A DNA stretch of 64,000 nucleotides from Eurosta solidaginis (lineage: Eukaryota > Arthropoda > Insecta > Diptera > Tephritidae). The stretch lies in assembly GCF_040869045.1 (NCBI RefSeq), contig NC_090319.1, positions 260,416,897 to 260,480,896 on the forward strand. The letters are read 5' to 3'. Below, piece by piece: positions 1-11,346 of the stretch (positions are counted from its first letter, which is position 1; each line of letters starts with the position of its first letter). The notes beneath the pieces are model-generated. The model ran no database searches and had not been told where the DNA came from. It worked only from the letters and a program-made list of their open reading frames with translations. Position numbers and translations under genes: made by a program.

Positions 1-242
1 ACCTTGGTAGAGATGTGTGAATGAGGCAACGGAGAGTATAAAAGCGGCGCAGGCTGAGTAGTCAGAAATCAGTTTGATTTAAACACGCTATCAGTTGCGA
101 AGTGAAGTTTAATTGTGAATTATAATTGTACTACTCCCAACGTAGTCTAATAAAGACTATTTTGCAATACAGAATATTAAAGTTATTTATTCAACAGTTT
201 AGCGATTCGAACATTAGCAGAAGTGTTGGAATACGCGGAATT
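1..242 (+). repeat. LTR fragment (mdg1-like LTR family 'L'), cut by window start
   Basis: The sequence matches the 3' half of the LTR seen complete at 12236-12756 and 16991-17514. It has a promoter-like GAGTATAAAAGC box near 34-45, then the conserved GTTTGATTTAA block, an AATAAAGAC polyadenylation signal near 150, and the TTATTTATTCAACAGTTTAG block. Homology stops near 242, before the expected TTCGTTACA terminus, so the 3' end is lost. The 5' half lies outside the window. Confidence 0.8.
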
Positions 243-512
243 CTATATTGATTGCTAAAAGATATTTAAGACAACCGAAATATACCAAATTTTTTTCAAA
301 TCCACCAAAATTTTTGGCAGAACTACCACTAATCAAAGTCCGAAAACTGTGCACGATACGCTGTACCATGAAAAAAAAAACGACCCTGCGCATGCATTGA
401 AACCGATATGATATGGATTGGAATATGTTTTTGCCAAACTTATTTGTTTACGTGGTAATTTCAAGTTTTACTTTCGAGTGTTACAAATAATCGTCTAATA
501 TTTAAGATAAAA

Positions 513-2525
513 ATGGCAAAATCGTTGGATTCGAGACTTTCATCGGTTGAAACACGCAAAAGTGATGAACAAAAACGAAAAATTGCATTGATTGGACATG
601 TTTCACACCAAATTTTAGGAGCCAAATTGCCTTCAAACACACGAGTGTTAGACGTATTTTTCTACAATATGCGTTTTGTGAAACTAAATGCAAAAGAAAG
701 TGCGAGGCTAGCAACAAGCGCATATTCCAATCCTAGAACATCAAAATGCTCTGACAAGCTTAAAAATGTACGAAGATTGGAAAACTTAAACAAAGAATCG
801 GAATTGAGAAGAGAAAAGGAAGAAACACGGATATCAAAACATGTGCAAACGTCAAAGTTGCAGCCAGTTGATAAATAATTGAATAGTTACTTTTGTGGAC
901 TATAATTATATATGTATTAGTTCCAATTGAAATCAAATCGTTTTCTCACTAAAGTTTACTCCAAAAGTGAAACCGAAATTGAATCTGAGTATATGGAAGC
1001 ATCTACAGATAGTTTTGTCAATGATGATAATGAACCCATACAACAAAATACGAGTTCTGTTATAAAAAGAAATTGGATTACGCCATGGTTATGCGCTGCA
1101 CTTGATAAAGCAAAGGTTGCAAAAAAAAAAAAAAGAATTTTAAAAATTAGACCCACTCCAAATTAATATTTATTACGACTTTAGGTATCAGATCGGCAGG
1201 CTATGCATATATTAATGGCAACAGTAGAGGCTTTAGAGATTTCTGCAGGTAATCTGGTCCTGAATCGTACTTCACTACAACAGTTGCGTGAAAACAATCG
1301 ACACTCTCAATGCAATGAAACAAAGTCTGAGTTCATAAAAACCGTGGGCATGGCAAACATATTTTGTATATTTAAGTTTGAGTCGGGTAACGGAAAAAAC
1401 ATCGCCCAAGCTATTCACAAACTTCTAGTCGAGTGGGGGATTTCTGAAAAAGTAGTAGTTTCAAGCTTCGATACATCCTCTTCAAACACTAGCCTTACAC
1501 GTGGTGCTTGTATGCTTTTGGATGAACTTATCGGTCGGGAACTTATCAATCTTACGTGCTGTCATTACATTTATGAGATTGTGCTAAACAACGTTTTTGA
1601 AAAGAAGTGCGGTAACAGTAGTGCGCCGGAAACTTTAATTTTTAATAGATTCGCTGAAAAATGGCAGAATATAAAACGCGACCAATACAGGTTCGGTATA
1701 AATTACCAGATTGTTAGTTCCAAAATTACCCACGAGTAGAGCAAATAAAACAGTTTTGTCGAAATCAGCTCAAACATACTCAAATACGCTGTGATTATAA
1801 GGAACTTTCAGAGCTCTCTATGACGTTCCTTGGTGACAACGGCGATGTCTTTCGTACATGTGGCGCGACATCTTATGCAAGATTTATGTCGAAAGCAATA
1901 TATTGTCTAAAAATTTTTCTGTTTCGCGATCAGTTTAATATGACTTCAAGAGAACTTAATTGTATTCGAGATATGTCAGTATTTATTCTAAACTTTACAT
2001 CAAAGTATGGTATAGGTGCACTAATTCTATTGAATGCCCCAATCAAGGTTTGAACTTTTTGCGCGATGCTTTCAAGTATTCAGAAATCGATAAGACTGTA
2101 TCTGAAGCGGTAATTGATAAGATGAAGAATCATTTGTGGTATCTAACTCCAGAAACGGTGGGGCTGTCTTTTTCTGATCCTAACGTCGTCGAATCGTTTA
2201 AAAAAAAAGGATCCTGTTGTAGCTTTGGTTAAATATTGCACGTTTCCAAATGCACATTTGTTGGAATATGAATTTATTTATTCAACATTTTGATTTTGTA
2301 TCTTATAAGACAAAATTTTTGTTTTCCAATTTCGAGCTTCATTGTGATTTTCTTGAGCTGGGTCCCGCCGTATGGAAAGACAATGAGGAATATCAGACAA
2401 CTTTGGAATTCTTTGGAAATGTATTCGTCGTAAATGGCACTGCAGAGCGTGGCGCCAAGTTTATGAAGGATTATAATCGTATTTTAACACGAAGAAGAAG
2501 CTCAGTTTATATTGAAAGTTGTTGA
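513..2525 (+). pseudogene. decayed transposase-like gene of an arthropod repeat family
   Basis: Pieces in different frames read as one protein in order. The N-terminal block is at 513-878 (KSDEQKRKIALIGHVS, LPSNTRVLDVFFYNMRFVKL). A linker follows at 927-1166. The core at 1203-1739 contains VEWGISEKVVVSSFDTS, SNTSLTRGACMLLDELIGREL and a CCHYIYEIVL motif. Further blocks are at 1820-2232. The C-terminal block at 2250-2525 has VNGTAERGAKFMKDYN. I recognise these blocks from a family of uncharacterised, transposase-like proteins repeated in arthropod genomes; the DTS and C-x-H motifs suggest an RNase H-like fold, but the superfamily is not established. Frameshifts near 1190, 1790, 2050 and 2240, stop codons, and loss of the middle of the N-terminal exon show it is dead. 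No terminal inverted repeats were found. Confidence 0.7.
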
Positions 2526-2819
2526 CTCATATCGAAAAAAGTTTCCATCCCATGCAAAATCTGCATTGATTCATCAACCTCAGGCGTTGTAAAGTTTTCT
2601 TCAATTGAATTAAAATATCATATACAGACAATAATATCTAAGTACGTACAATGTATGTTGTGCACTTTCTTAAAAAAAATAAGTAAAGAGTTTTAAATAT
2701 TCATAGAAATGTCTAATTTCAACTTTAATCAACATTTGGGTCCATTAAATACTGCCAGATGGGCGTAAAATTTTCCAGGGGTATTTTTAATGTTAAATAG
2801 AAACTTTTTCAACCCGGCA
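2526..2819. other. short stretch without recognisable gene
   Basis: AT-rich sequence between the transposase-like pseudogene and the RNase H remnant of LINE Z. I see no open frame or repeat here. Confidence 0.5.
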
Positions 2820-3001
2820 CTCATTGATATCAAGTGACTTTACAAAAATGGCCAGGCTGGTGTGCCCACATAACGGCTCTGAACCATAGAATACTGCTAT
2901 AGCAACCTGCTTAGCTATTCATTACATTCATGTCTCTGATGTATAGGAACCCATCCTAACAAAACCTGGTGTTTGGCTCCCAGATCATTTAGGATTATAA
3001 T

Positions 3002-4170
3002 TGTAACGAATTTATGGAAATTCCGCTTATTTGCAACCTTCTGCTAACGTTCGAATCACTAAACTGTTGAATAAATAATTCCAATATTCAATAATGCAAA
3101 AATGGTCTTTATTAAACTACTTTCACAATAACACTTCTACTTCTCAACAGATAGCGTGCTTAAATCAATCTGATTACTGATTACTCAGCTTTAACTCCTT
3201 TTATACTCTATGATGTCTCGTTCGCATACTTCTAGGCGTTTCTATATTCTAGAATTTACTATTTGTTTACCAGCTATAAACTCATCAGCTATAACTACAG
3301 ACGCACAATTATAGCTTCTCGCATAGCCATATGCGCGTGTATATGTAAGTGAAACTTCCACCGATAATTGCCTACTTTTGGGAGTATCTCAGATATATGC
3401 ATGTGTTTGTGCGTTTCTTCGCACTTCGTTTATTTGGGAACAAGCATCAACACTAGCAACAACATCAGCACTGAAATCCAGCGAAGAATCAATCTTGCCA
3501 ATAAATGCTACTTTGGACTAGGTAGGCAATTGAAAAGTAAAGTCCTCTCCCGGCGAACGAAAATCATACTCTACAAGTCACTTATCGTACCCGTCCTGCT
3601 ATATGGGGCAGAAGCATGGACCATGACAACAGCAGATGATTTATGGACCTCTACGCGTTGGCGATGGCGAGTACCAAAGAAGATTTAATTATGAGCTGTA
3701 CGAGCTATACGCAGACATCAACATAGTCCAGCGAATTAAAACGCAGCGGCTGCGCTGGCTAGGCCATGTTATGCGAATGAAAGTTGATGTTCCGGCCAGG
3801 AAAGTGTTTCTATCGGAACCCGCCTATGGAAGCAGAGGTAGAGGGCGGCCCCCACTCCGTTGGAAGGACCAGGTGGAAAACGATTTAAACTCCCTTGGTG
3901 TGACCAATTGGCGCTGGTTGGCGGAGCGAAGGAGCGACTGGCTCGCCTTGTTGGACGGCGATAACCGTTTAGACGGTTAAGCGCCAATTAAGTAAATAAG
4001 TTGTGCGTTTCTCTCCGCTGCTTGTATGGACATACTTATGTGTAGACATAATGAGTAATTTTTTTACGTACATACAAGTGTGGCAGCTTGCTTTATTGTG
4101 GTATGGCTTTATTTACTTAGTTTCAGATTAGTGATGTGAGTATCACTTAGTGTCACTAATATTCGTCACA
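3002..4170 (-). repeat. solo LTR, family L, with TAAT target duplication
   Basis: Reverse-orientation LTR starting TGTAACGAATT and ending ATTCGTCACA, the imperfect inverted ends typical of this family. It is flanked on both sides by TAAT (2998-3001 and 4171-4174), a 4-bp target duplication. Removing the RTE-like insert leaves about 575 bp. It interrupts the RNase H domain of LINE Z. Confidence 0.88.
3419..4000 (+). mobile_element. 5'-truncated RTE-like LINE inside the LTR
   Basis: It encodes the C-terminus of an endonuclease-reverse transcriptase: YLGTSINTSNNIS and KSLIVPVLLYGAEAWTM, then, in another frame, QRLRWLGHVMRM and GRGRPPLRWKDQVENDL. It is flanked by an exact 12-bp duplication, TTGTGCGTTTCT (3407-3418 and 4001-4012). 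The 3' end is AAGTAAATAAG, a short simple-repeat tail as in RTE-type elements. A second copy is at 15710-16949. The C-terminus carries an internal deletion and frameshift near 3650. Confidence 0.85.
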
Positions 4171-4504
4171 TAATACATTCGTTCACTAGCTCAGAAGTAA
4201 TTGTTTAAGACTGCTGCCTGGCTGTCTGACATAATGAGGATACTCCACCAGCCCCTTTGTAGACATTCTTTATCGCAAACTTCTATTGCATGGATTTCTG
4301 CCTGAAAAATAGTGGTGTAATATTCCATTGGCAACGAATTCTTGAAGTTTGGGCCCATAGATGCCAGCTCCCGTTTTTCCGTCACCAAATTTTGATCCAT
4401 CCGTGAACCAGATTCCTGAGTCGAGAGTCAGTATATGGATTCCCTTTCCCAAAGAGTACTGTCCACAGTGGACACCTCGAAATTCCTCGAGACTGCATTA
4501 CTTA

Positions 4505-4975
4505 TGGTGATTTCTTTTCTACACGAAAATGTCGCCACTTTCAGCGGCAAACATTTTTAAGATTCTCACTTCGCCCTGTGAAATTATAGCCACTTAAAAT
4601 GTTCAGTGCCACCCTGCATGACTTGAAAAGAACAAAAATTGTAACCATTTTTACAAAAAAATGCAGTTCGTGTGGTTGTTCGCTGTCAACTGTGATCGCA
4701 AATTGCTTTTGAGTGGGGCATGATGCGACACATACGTACATATATAGCATTCGCTTCAGCTTCGTGTGATTCATCAGCTAATTGACAGGGCTGTTTTCTG
4801 CACCGTCAATGGCAGCGAGGGCAAGTAATGTTGCATTTTTGGCCATTTTTAGGGGTAGGTTGTTGAGAAAAGATAATGATGCCCTCTATTGAGGCTAAGC
4901 TGATTTTACAACAGAACGCAACTTTTTGAAGGGTTGGCGTGAAGGCGACATTTTCGTGTAGAAAAGAAAACACCA
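4505..4975. mobile_element. MITE with about 27-bp TIRs and TTA target duplication
   Basis: The ends are inverted repeats: TGGTGATTTCTTTTCTACAC at the left and the reverse complement of TGGTGTTTTCTTTTCTACAC at the right, continuing into GAAAATGTCGCC. TTA flanks both ends (4502-4504, 4976-4978). A 3-bp TWA duplication fits PIF/Harbinger, but the superfamily is inferred. No transposase frame. Inserted in LINE Z. Confidence 0.7.
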
Positions 4976-5176
4976 TTAGTTGCAATACCCGGATTCTTAT
5001 GTATTTTTTAATACTTTCATAATTTCATATGCCCTATCATGTTTCCGCTCTTTAGCTCAGATATATTTTAAAGTCTTAGTGCAAGCGAGTGTTGCCTCTT
5101 TCTTTATTAAAATAGGAAATTGGAGGTACTCCCACTAAATAACTAAGTTCATCAGTAGGGGACGTTCTCATCGCAT

Positions 5177-6819
5177 GTTGTTGTTGTTGTAGCAATGCTT
5201 CGCCCCCCCTAACAGCTGCGACCGATCACAAATTGTCATCAATATACTCTAACGGGAGTCCAAGGAAACTTGCTGTTTCAACAGGGGTGGACCATAATGA
5301 AAGGGGTCTTAGAGGCGTTGGTTCCACATTACAGTTAAAGAGATGGTTGGTGTCATGTGGGGACACATTGCAAGCGGGGCATACATTTTGTATGTCGGGG
5401 TTGATTCTGGATATGTAAGAGTTTAACCTGTTACAGTATCTAGAACGAAGTTGAGCCAGAGTGACTCGCGTTTCCCTGGGGAGTATGCGTTCCTCTTCCG
5501 CAAGTTTTGGGTACTGTGTTTTGAGTACTGGATTCACCGGGCAATTCCTGGCATAAAGGTCCGACGCCTGTTTGTGGAGTTCACCAAGGACCTGCTTGTG
5601 TTTTTTTGCTTCATACGGCTGAGTTTTCAGGTGCCTTATTTCCTCAAAATGCTTACGAAGATCACTCCTTAAGTCCCTAGGCGGTGTTGGCTCATCAATG
5701 AGATGTCTGTTGGAATGCCCAGGTTTCTGGGTATTCAACAGGAACTGTTTGGTTAGCATCTCATTTCTCTCCCTTATGGGGGTATTTTCGCCTCATTATA
5801 TAGATGGTGTTCTGGGGACATAAGAAGACAGCCCGTGGCTGTTCTGAGCGCAGTGTTTTGGCAGGCCTGTAGCTTATTCCAGTGGGTTATTTTTAGGCTT
5901 GGCGACCATATAGGGGACGCGTAGCAAGCAATCGGCTGGCCAAGTGCTTTGTAAGTGGTAATGAGCGTTTCTTTGTCTTTTCCCCAAGTGCTGCCAGCAA
6001 GGGATTTGAGGATTTTATTACGGCTCTGGATTTTCGGTACAATTCCGGCTGCGTGCTCACCAAAATGTAGATCCTGATCAAACGTCACACCCAAGATTTT
6101 GGGGTGTAGGACAGTCGGTAGCGTAGTGCCATCGACGCGGATGTTCAAAATGGTCGACATTTGGGACGCCCATGTTGTAAATAAGGTCGCGGAGGATTTA
6201 GTCGGTGATAATGCCAAGTTTCGCGAGGCGAAAAAACTGGAGAGATCAGGGAGGTAGCCGTTTATTCTGTTGCAAAGCTCATCGATCTTTGGGCCTGGGC
6301 CTGTGGCCATTATTGTGCAGTCATCGTCGTAGGAGATAGTAACTCCTTCTGGTGGCGAAGGTAGCTTAGATATGTAGAAATTAAACAAAAGTGGGGATAG
6401 GACACCACCCTGTGGCACTCCCTGTTTAATTCTTCTTGGTTTTGATGATTCATTTCTAAATTGCACCGATGCCTGCCGACCACCCAGATAATTTGCGGTC
6501 CACCTTTTAAGACATGGGGGAAGGGTAGACCATTCCAGGTCTTGCAATAACGTGCCATGGTTGACCTTATCAAAAGCTTTTGATATGTCTAGCGCTACGA
6601 GTACTGTTCTATGGTGGGGGTTTTGATTTAAACCGCAATTTATCTGGGTGCTGATGGCATTTAGCGCGGTGGTGGTGCTATGGAGTTTTCTGAAGCCATG
6701 CTGATGGCAGGCTAGCTACAAATTTGCTTTAAAGTAGGGGAGCAAAATGGCTTCAAGCGTCTTGGCTACTGGCGATAGGAGAGATATCAGGCGATATGAC
6801 TCTCCTATATTAGCTGTCC
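5177..6819 (-). mobile_element. LINE A: 5'-truncated (CAA)n-tailed jockey/I-type LINE
   Basis: The minus strand encodes the RT and C-terminal part of the same LINE as 26108-30136: PRRIKQGVPQGGVLSPLLFN, GPGPKIDELCN, a C-terminal CPACNxSPHDTNHLFNC zinc finger. The catalytic YADD is altered to YDDD and stops split it into frames 5774-6547 and 5226-5759. The 3' end at 5177 is the (CAA)n tail (GTTGTTGTTGTTGTAGCAATG on the plus strand). The flanking duplication CATCGCAT is at 5169-5176 and 6820-6827. It is inserted into LINE Z. Confidence 0.85.
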
Positions 6820-7178
6820 CATCGCATCCATTATGCCAATTCAAAGTAGTCGATGACGTTGGCTTTATTTGGTTATTGGTGTTCTTTGCGATGGCTTCGG
6901 CCAAGAAACTTTGGGCCCATAGGTGACTATTGACTAAATGTCCAGGCTACCAATTTTAGAGATAGTCCGCATGTTTTGCCTTAGAGTCAAGTGCAGGCGA
7001 AGAACGCTCTTGTTGCTTTGTTTAAGATGCCATCTAAACGAGTATTCCACGTGATGGCTCTGTCCAACATAACCCCTAGATATTTTGCTTATATTTAAAA
7101 TAGGATTTTCGTGTCATACAGGGATAGTTATGGCGTGGATAGTTTCCTTCGGGTTAAAGGCACTGGTACAGTTTTATT

Positions 7179-7769
7179 CAGGGATGCACCTTAACGTTAA
7201 GCTAATCGTTTATCAAAAAATTTCCACCGTTTCCGTTGAAACACTTCGAAATATTATCGATAAAGAAATTATCAAGATAAATTGTATCTCGTTTTTAGCC
7301 GAAACGAAAAGCTTTCGTTAACGTTAAAAACGTTAACAAAAACGTGATACTTTATGTTTGAATTGTGCTGGCAATGCTATAGCCATGGTGAAGCCGTAAG
7401 GTGGTAACAGCGAGCGCACATACACACACAAATTCCATATAATTTGTTTGTGTAATTCGTTGGTGGTAATGTCAAAAACACTCTGAGAAATGTTCGTACT
7501 GTCAAAATTCATGAGAAAAGTTGCAATCAGCTTGGCTAATGCTTTCACCTTTAATGACTCCGCCATCAATCAGCTTTGCCAGCATAGTTTGAAATTAATA
7601 ATCAACATAAACGATTTGATTCCGTTTTGATACGGCAGAAAACGAAACGAAATCATTTCGTTAATTTCACGTTCTTAACGTTAATAAACGAAACGAAATG
7701 ACTTTGTTTCGTTTATTAACGTTAATTATCGTAACGAAATGATATCGGTTCGTTGGTTAAGCATGCCTG
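7179..7769. mobile_element. hAT-type MITE with 8-bp target duplication
   Basis: The element starts CAGGGATGCACCTTAACG and ends with the reverse complement of CAGGCATGCTTAACC. It is flanked by GTTTTATT at 7171-7178 and 7770-7777. CAGG ends plus an 8-bp duplication are the hAT signature. Subterminal regions are dense in AACGTTAA and CGAAACGAAAT palindromic motifs. No transposase. It splits the INPNKT motif of LINE Z's reverse transcriptase. Confidence 0.8.
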
Positions 7770-8414
7770 GTTTTATTAGGATTAATGCGTAGGGCTTGTT
7801 GCATGTGATTGGATATTGTATCCTCGTACATTCATGTGATGCACATTACTAAGTCATCAGCATACCCAATTGGATTTCAGTAACTGAAGTAGGTCATCTA
7901 TGACTAGGGTCTACAAGATAGGAATGAGTACACTGCCTTGAGGACTGATTTTTCTTCTCTTCATCATAAATAGCACCCAACGAATAATCATTGGGCTTAT
8001 ATCCTTGCCAATCATAGCTTGTTCGAAACATCAGGCTATCGTGTTATTGAAAGCCCTTAAGATGTCAATCAGCGCATATGGAGTATATCTTTAGAATCCA
8101 AAAACTTTATAATTTTTTCCGTTAGGCTATGAATAGCCGTTTCCGTGAATTTTCCTGGGTGAAAGGCAAATTTAGTTCTACACAGAGGAAGTTTGTTTAG
8201 GTTGCCCTCCCTAATGTGCTGATCCAAAATCCTTGGATTCTCCTGACGAGGAAATTGATTTTGAAATTTCTTTAGAAAAATGGTGGGGTCCGATGCCCAA
8301 AAAAGTGGTTTCATCGTATTATAACACTACAATTGATAAAAAAAGTCCGACATTTTTTTACAATTCCCTCCATTCTATATATTAATTTTATGCTTTTTCC
8401 GCTTCTAATTTTAG

Positions 8415-8714
8415 GTATACACAGTTAAGGACTCACTTAAAATTCCGATTGCCGTATTAAAGGCAGGTGAAACAAGGGCCGTAAATCCCGATGTGGAATT
8501 CTTTGAAACATCTGTCACATTTAAGCTGATCAAAGGTAACGGACCTGTTTATATAATGGGCCAGAATATTAAGGACGACGTTGTCGATATTGAGGATGAA
8601 GAGACCGACGAGGAGACTGGCGAGGAAGATGAGGAGGAGGCACAGCCACAGAAAAAGAAACAAAAAGTGGAAAATAATTCAGATGGCAAAAATGCTAAAA
8701 ATAAGAAGAAATAA
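8415..8714 (+). CDS. Nlp: nucleoplasmin-like protein, last coding exon
   Basis: Nuclear histone-binding chaperone of the nucleoplasmin family; the fly protein acts in decondensing sperm chromatin and in chromatin assembly. The exon encodes the C-terminal half of the core beta-barrel (PIAVLKAGETRAVNPDVEF, FKLIKGNGPVYIMGQNIKDD). An acidic tract follows (EDEETDEETGEEDEEE), then a basic tail with QKKKQKVE and KNAKNKKK, a nuclear-localisation and histone-binding layout. It starts after a good polypyrimidine-AG acceptor at 8413-8414; the first codons (VYTVKDSLK) fit the family without a gap. The stop TAA is at 8712-8714, overlapping AATAAA. The N-terminal exons are not visible in 1-8414, so the upstream intron exceeds 8 kb and is filled by transposons. 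About 100 codons; no disruption. Confidence 0.93.
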   Translation, partial: VYTVKDSLKIPIAVLKAGETRAVNPDVEFFETSVTFKLIKGNGPVYIMGQNIKDDVVDIEDEETDEETGEEDEEEAQPQKKKQKVENNSDGKNAKNKKK

Positions 8715-9679
8715 ACAAGTTTTTAGCTAACAAAAAACATATACCCCTATACATTCTTCAAATTTATTATATTTCAATTTAAGCTAAAACAAAGACGATG
8801 AATCCAATATCGGTTAAAATGAAGTAACTATTTCAGTTCCCCCGATAACGAGTTTTTTGTTTAAGAATTTGCTTTTTATTATTCACTGACAAAAGTTACC
8901 TCGAAAATTTCCTACTTCATACATAAATGCATATGTATGTATTATATCATTTTTACACCTCCTGTAAGGATATATGTAATATATACTTGCCTATTTTGTT
9001 CTCGTATATATTGCAACTATGTACGCCCCTATCTTTGCCAATGGAATGAAAATTTGATATTGCTCCTTTAAATTACTTATCAAGGATAAGTATATAGGAA
9101 ATCTCTTATAAATGTAGGTATGTATATTCGCTGTTGGAAATAAACAGCAATTTGGCAGGGATATTTTAACCATGGGTATTGAATGAAGTAGACAAAAAGG
9201 GTTATCATAAAAATAATTCCATATACCATTTCATGCTACGTACACAAGAGGTGTAGTGATTGCAGCAAATAATTTTTGAACCCCTAGCAGGCACTAAAAA
9301 GAGTTTAAATATTAACTAAAACAAAGCATGCATATAAATTCAATTAAGCACATTGCATTGTGGCTATTGCAGAATTTCTTTTTCGGCAATCTTCTAAAAA
9401 ATATTGAGAAAGTAAGGAACAATGTTGAAATTATTTAAGATCTTTAATGAAATGCATTCACTATTTTAATTTGTACATAAATACATACATACATACATAC
9501 CTACCTAGTGATAGAAAAATGTGGAGAAATTAAAATTCATAAAAATTTGAGTGCGAATTAAAAAAAAAAAATTATAATACATACAAAAACAAAGTAAAAC
9601 TAAAGAAAACAAATAAAGTTTGTTTACTATTTTTAAAATAATACATATGGATTTATATTGTGTAGGTCGTGCTTTATTT
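8715..9679. other. AT-rich region downstream of Nlp
   Basis: 3' flank of Nlp without recognisable genes. It has ATAC microsatellite runs near 9472-9502 and poly-A stretches. Nothing else supported. Confidence 0.6.
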
Positions 9680-11346
9680 TTATACTCAGCTGAGCAGAGC
9701 TCACAGAGTATATTAATTTTGTTCGCATAACGGTAATCCGTAACGGCATAAATTAATCGAGATAGATATAGACTTCTTTATATCAGGTATCTTAATGAAA
9801 TTTTGTATGTAAGTTCCTGGGCATTTATCTCAGATCGCTATTGAAAATGAACGAAATCGGACTATAACCACGCCCATTTTTTTGATATCAAAAATTTCAA
9901 AAAACCGAAAAAGTGCGATAATTCATTACCAAAGACGGATAAGGCGGTGAAACTTTGTAGGTGGGTTGACCTTATGACGCAGAATAGAAAATTTGTAAAA
10001 TTTTGGACAATGAGCGTGGCACAGCCCACTTTCATCATCATCATGATGAAATTTGGCAGGAACGTTACTCGTATTCCTATATGTGTGCTAAATAAAAATT
10101 TACAAAATCGGATAACGAACACACCCACTTTAAAAAAAATTTAAAAGTCAAATTTTAACAAAAAACTGAATATCTTTACAGTATATAAGTAAATTATGTC
10201 AACATTCAACTCCAGTAATGATATGGTGCAACAAAATACAAAAATAAAAGAAAATTTCGAAATGGGCGTGGCTCCGCCCTTTATCACTTAATTTGTCTAG
10301 AAAACTTTTAATGCCATAAGTCGAACAAAAATTTACCAATCCTTGTGAAATTTGGTAAGGGCATAGCTTCTATCCCGTTAACTGTTTTCTGTGAAAATTG
10401 GCAAAATCGGTTCAAGCCACGCCCAGTTTTTATACACAGTCGACCGTCTGTCCTTCCTCTTGGCCGTTAACACGATAATTGGAGCAAAAATCGATATATC
10501 TTTACTAAACTCAGTTCACGTACTTATCTGAGCTCACTTTATCTTGGTATTTAATATGGGCGAAATCCGACTATGACCACGCCCACTTTTTCGATATCGA
10601 AAATTTCAAAAAATGAAAAAAAAAAATGCCAAATACGAAAAAAGGGATGAAACATGGTGATTGGATTGGTTTTTTGACGCAAAATATAACTTTGGAAAAA
10701 CCTTTGTAAAATAGGTGTGACACCTACCATATTAAGTAGAAGAAAATGAAAAAGTTCTGCAGGGCGAAATAAAAACCCCTTGGAATCATGGCAGGAATAC
10801 TGTTCGTGGTAATATATACTATATAAATAAATTAGCGGTACCCGACAGATGATGTTCTGTGTCACCCTGATCCACATTTTGGTCGATATCTCGAAAACGC
10901 CTTCACATATAAAAATAAGGGCCACTCCCTTTTAAAACCCTCGTTAATACCTTTAATTTGATACCCATATCGTACAAACTCATTCTAGAGACACCCCTGG
11001 TCCACCTTTGTGGCGATATCCCGAAATGGCGTCCAGCTATAGAACTATGGCCCACTCCCTTTTAAAATACTCATTAACACCTTTCATTTGATACCCATAT
11101 CGTACAAACAAATTCTAGAGTCACCCCTGGTCCACCTTTATGGCGATATCTCGAAATGGCGTCCAGCTATAGAACTATGGCCCACACCCTTTTAAAATGC
11201 TCTTTAATACCTTTCATTTGATAACCATGTCATACAAACACATTCCAGGGTTACCCTAGGTTCATTTTCCTACATGTTGATTTTCCCTTATTTTTTTCAG
11301 CTGAGTATGTAATGTTCGGTTACACCCGAACTTAGCCTTCCTTACT
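9680..11346 (+). repeat. TACTCAGC-ended dispersed repeat
   Basis: It begins TTTATACTCAGCTGAGCAGAGC and ends CAGCTGAGTATGTAATGTTC plus GGTTACACCCGAACTTAGCC, so TACTCAGCTGAG and its inverse mark the ends. The interior repeats phrases such as CCGACTAT(A/G)ACCACGCCCA with ATATCAAAAATTTC. A reversed copy is at 52095-53040, and a fragment may lie at 31830-32040. No coding frame. This is a repeat type familiar from dipteran genomes; its transposition class is not clear from the sequence. Confidence 0.7.
10861..11260 (+). repeat. 130-bp tandem repeat, about three units
   Basis: The phrases CACCCCTGGTCCACCTTT, GGCGATATC(T/C)CGAAATGGCG and TTTCATTTGATACCCATATC recur at exact 130-bp steps (for example TCCAC at 10871, 11001 and 11131; TTCAT at 11261). 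The array is internal to the TACTCAGC repeat. Confidence 0.85.

Larger units (their letters stand above)
2820..8330 (-). mobile_element. old R1/I-like LINE 'Z' (RT + RNase H), split by five insertions
   Basis: Read on the minus strand, five pieces join into one non-LTR retrotransposon. 8330-7770: reverse transcriptase start (FAFHPGKFTETAIHSLTEKI, then a decayed KGxPQGGVL block). 7178-6828: INPNKT, KYLGVMLDRAITW and NKATRAFFACTRL. 5176-4976: the QKEA-type connection region. 4504-4171: RNase H start (IWFTDGSKFGDGKTGAGIYG, IFQAEIHAIE, MSDSQAAVL). 3001-2820: RNase H end (WVPIHQ...CNE, equivalent to WVPGHxGxxGNE). Frameshifts and stops occur in every piece. Interruptions are a solo LTR (3002-4170), a MITE (4505-4975), LINE A (5177-6819) and a hAT MITE (7179-7769). 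The element is 5'-truncated in RT and lies immediately upstream of the last Nlp exon, so it probably sits in that gene's intron. Confidence 0.75.

Noticed and set aside
7333..7569. 78-codon frame in the hAT MITE
   Set aside because: No transposase or other motif; probably chance in a noncoding element.
8415..8714. Nlp exon as a processed retrocopy
   Set aside because: It begins at a proper polypyrimidine-AG acceptor, has no poly-A tail or target duplication, and shows no disruption.
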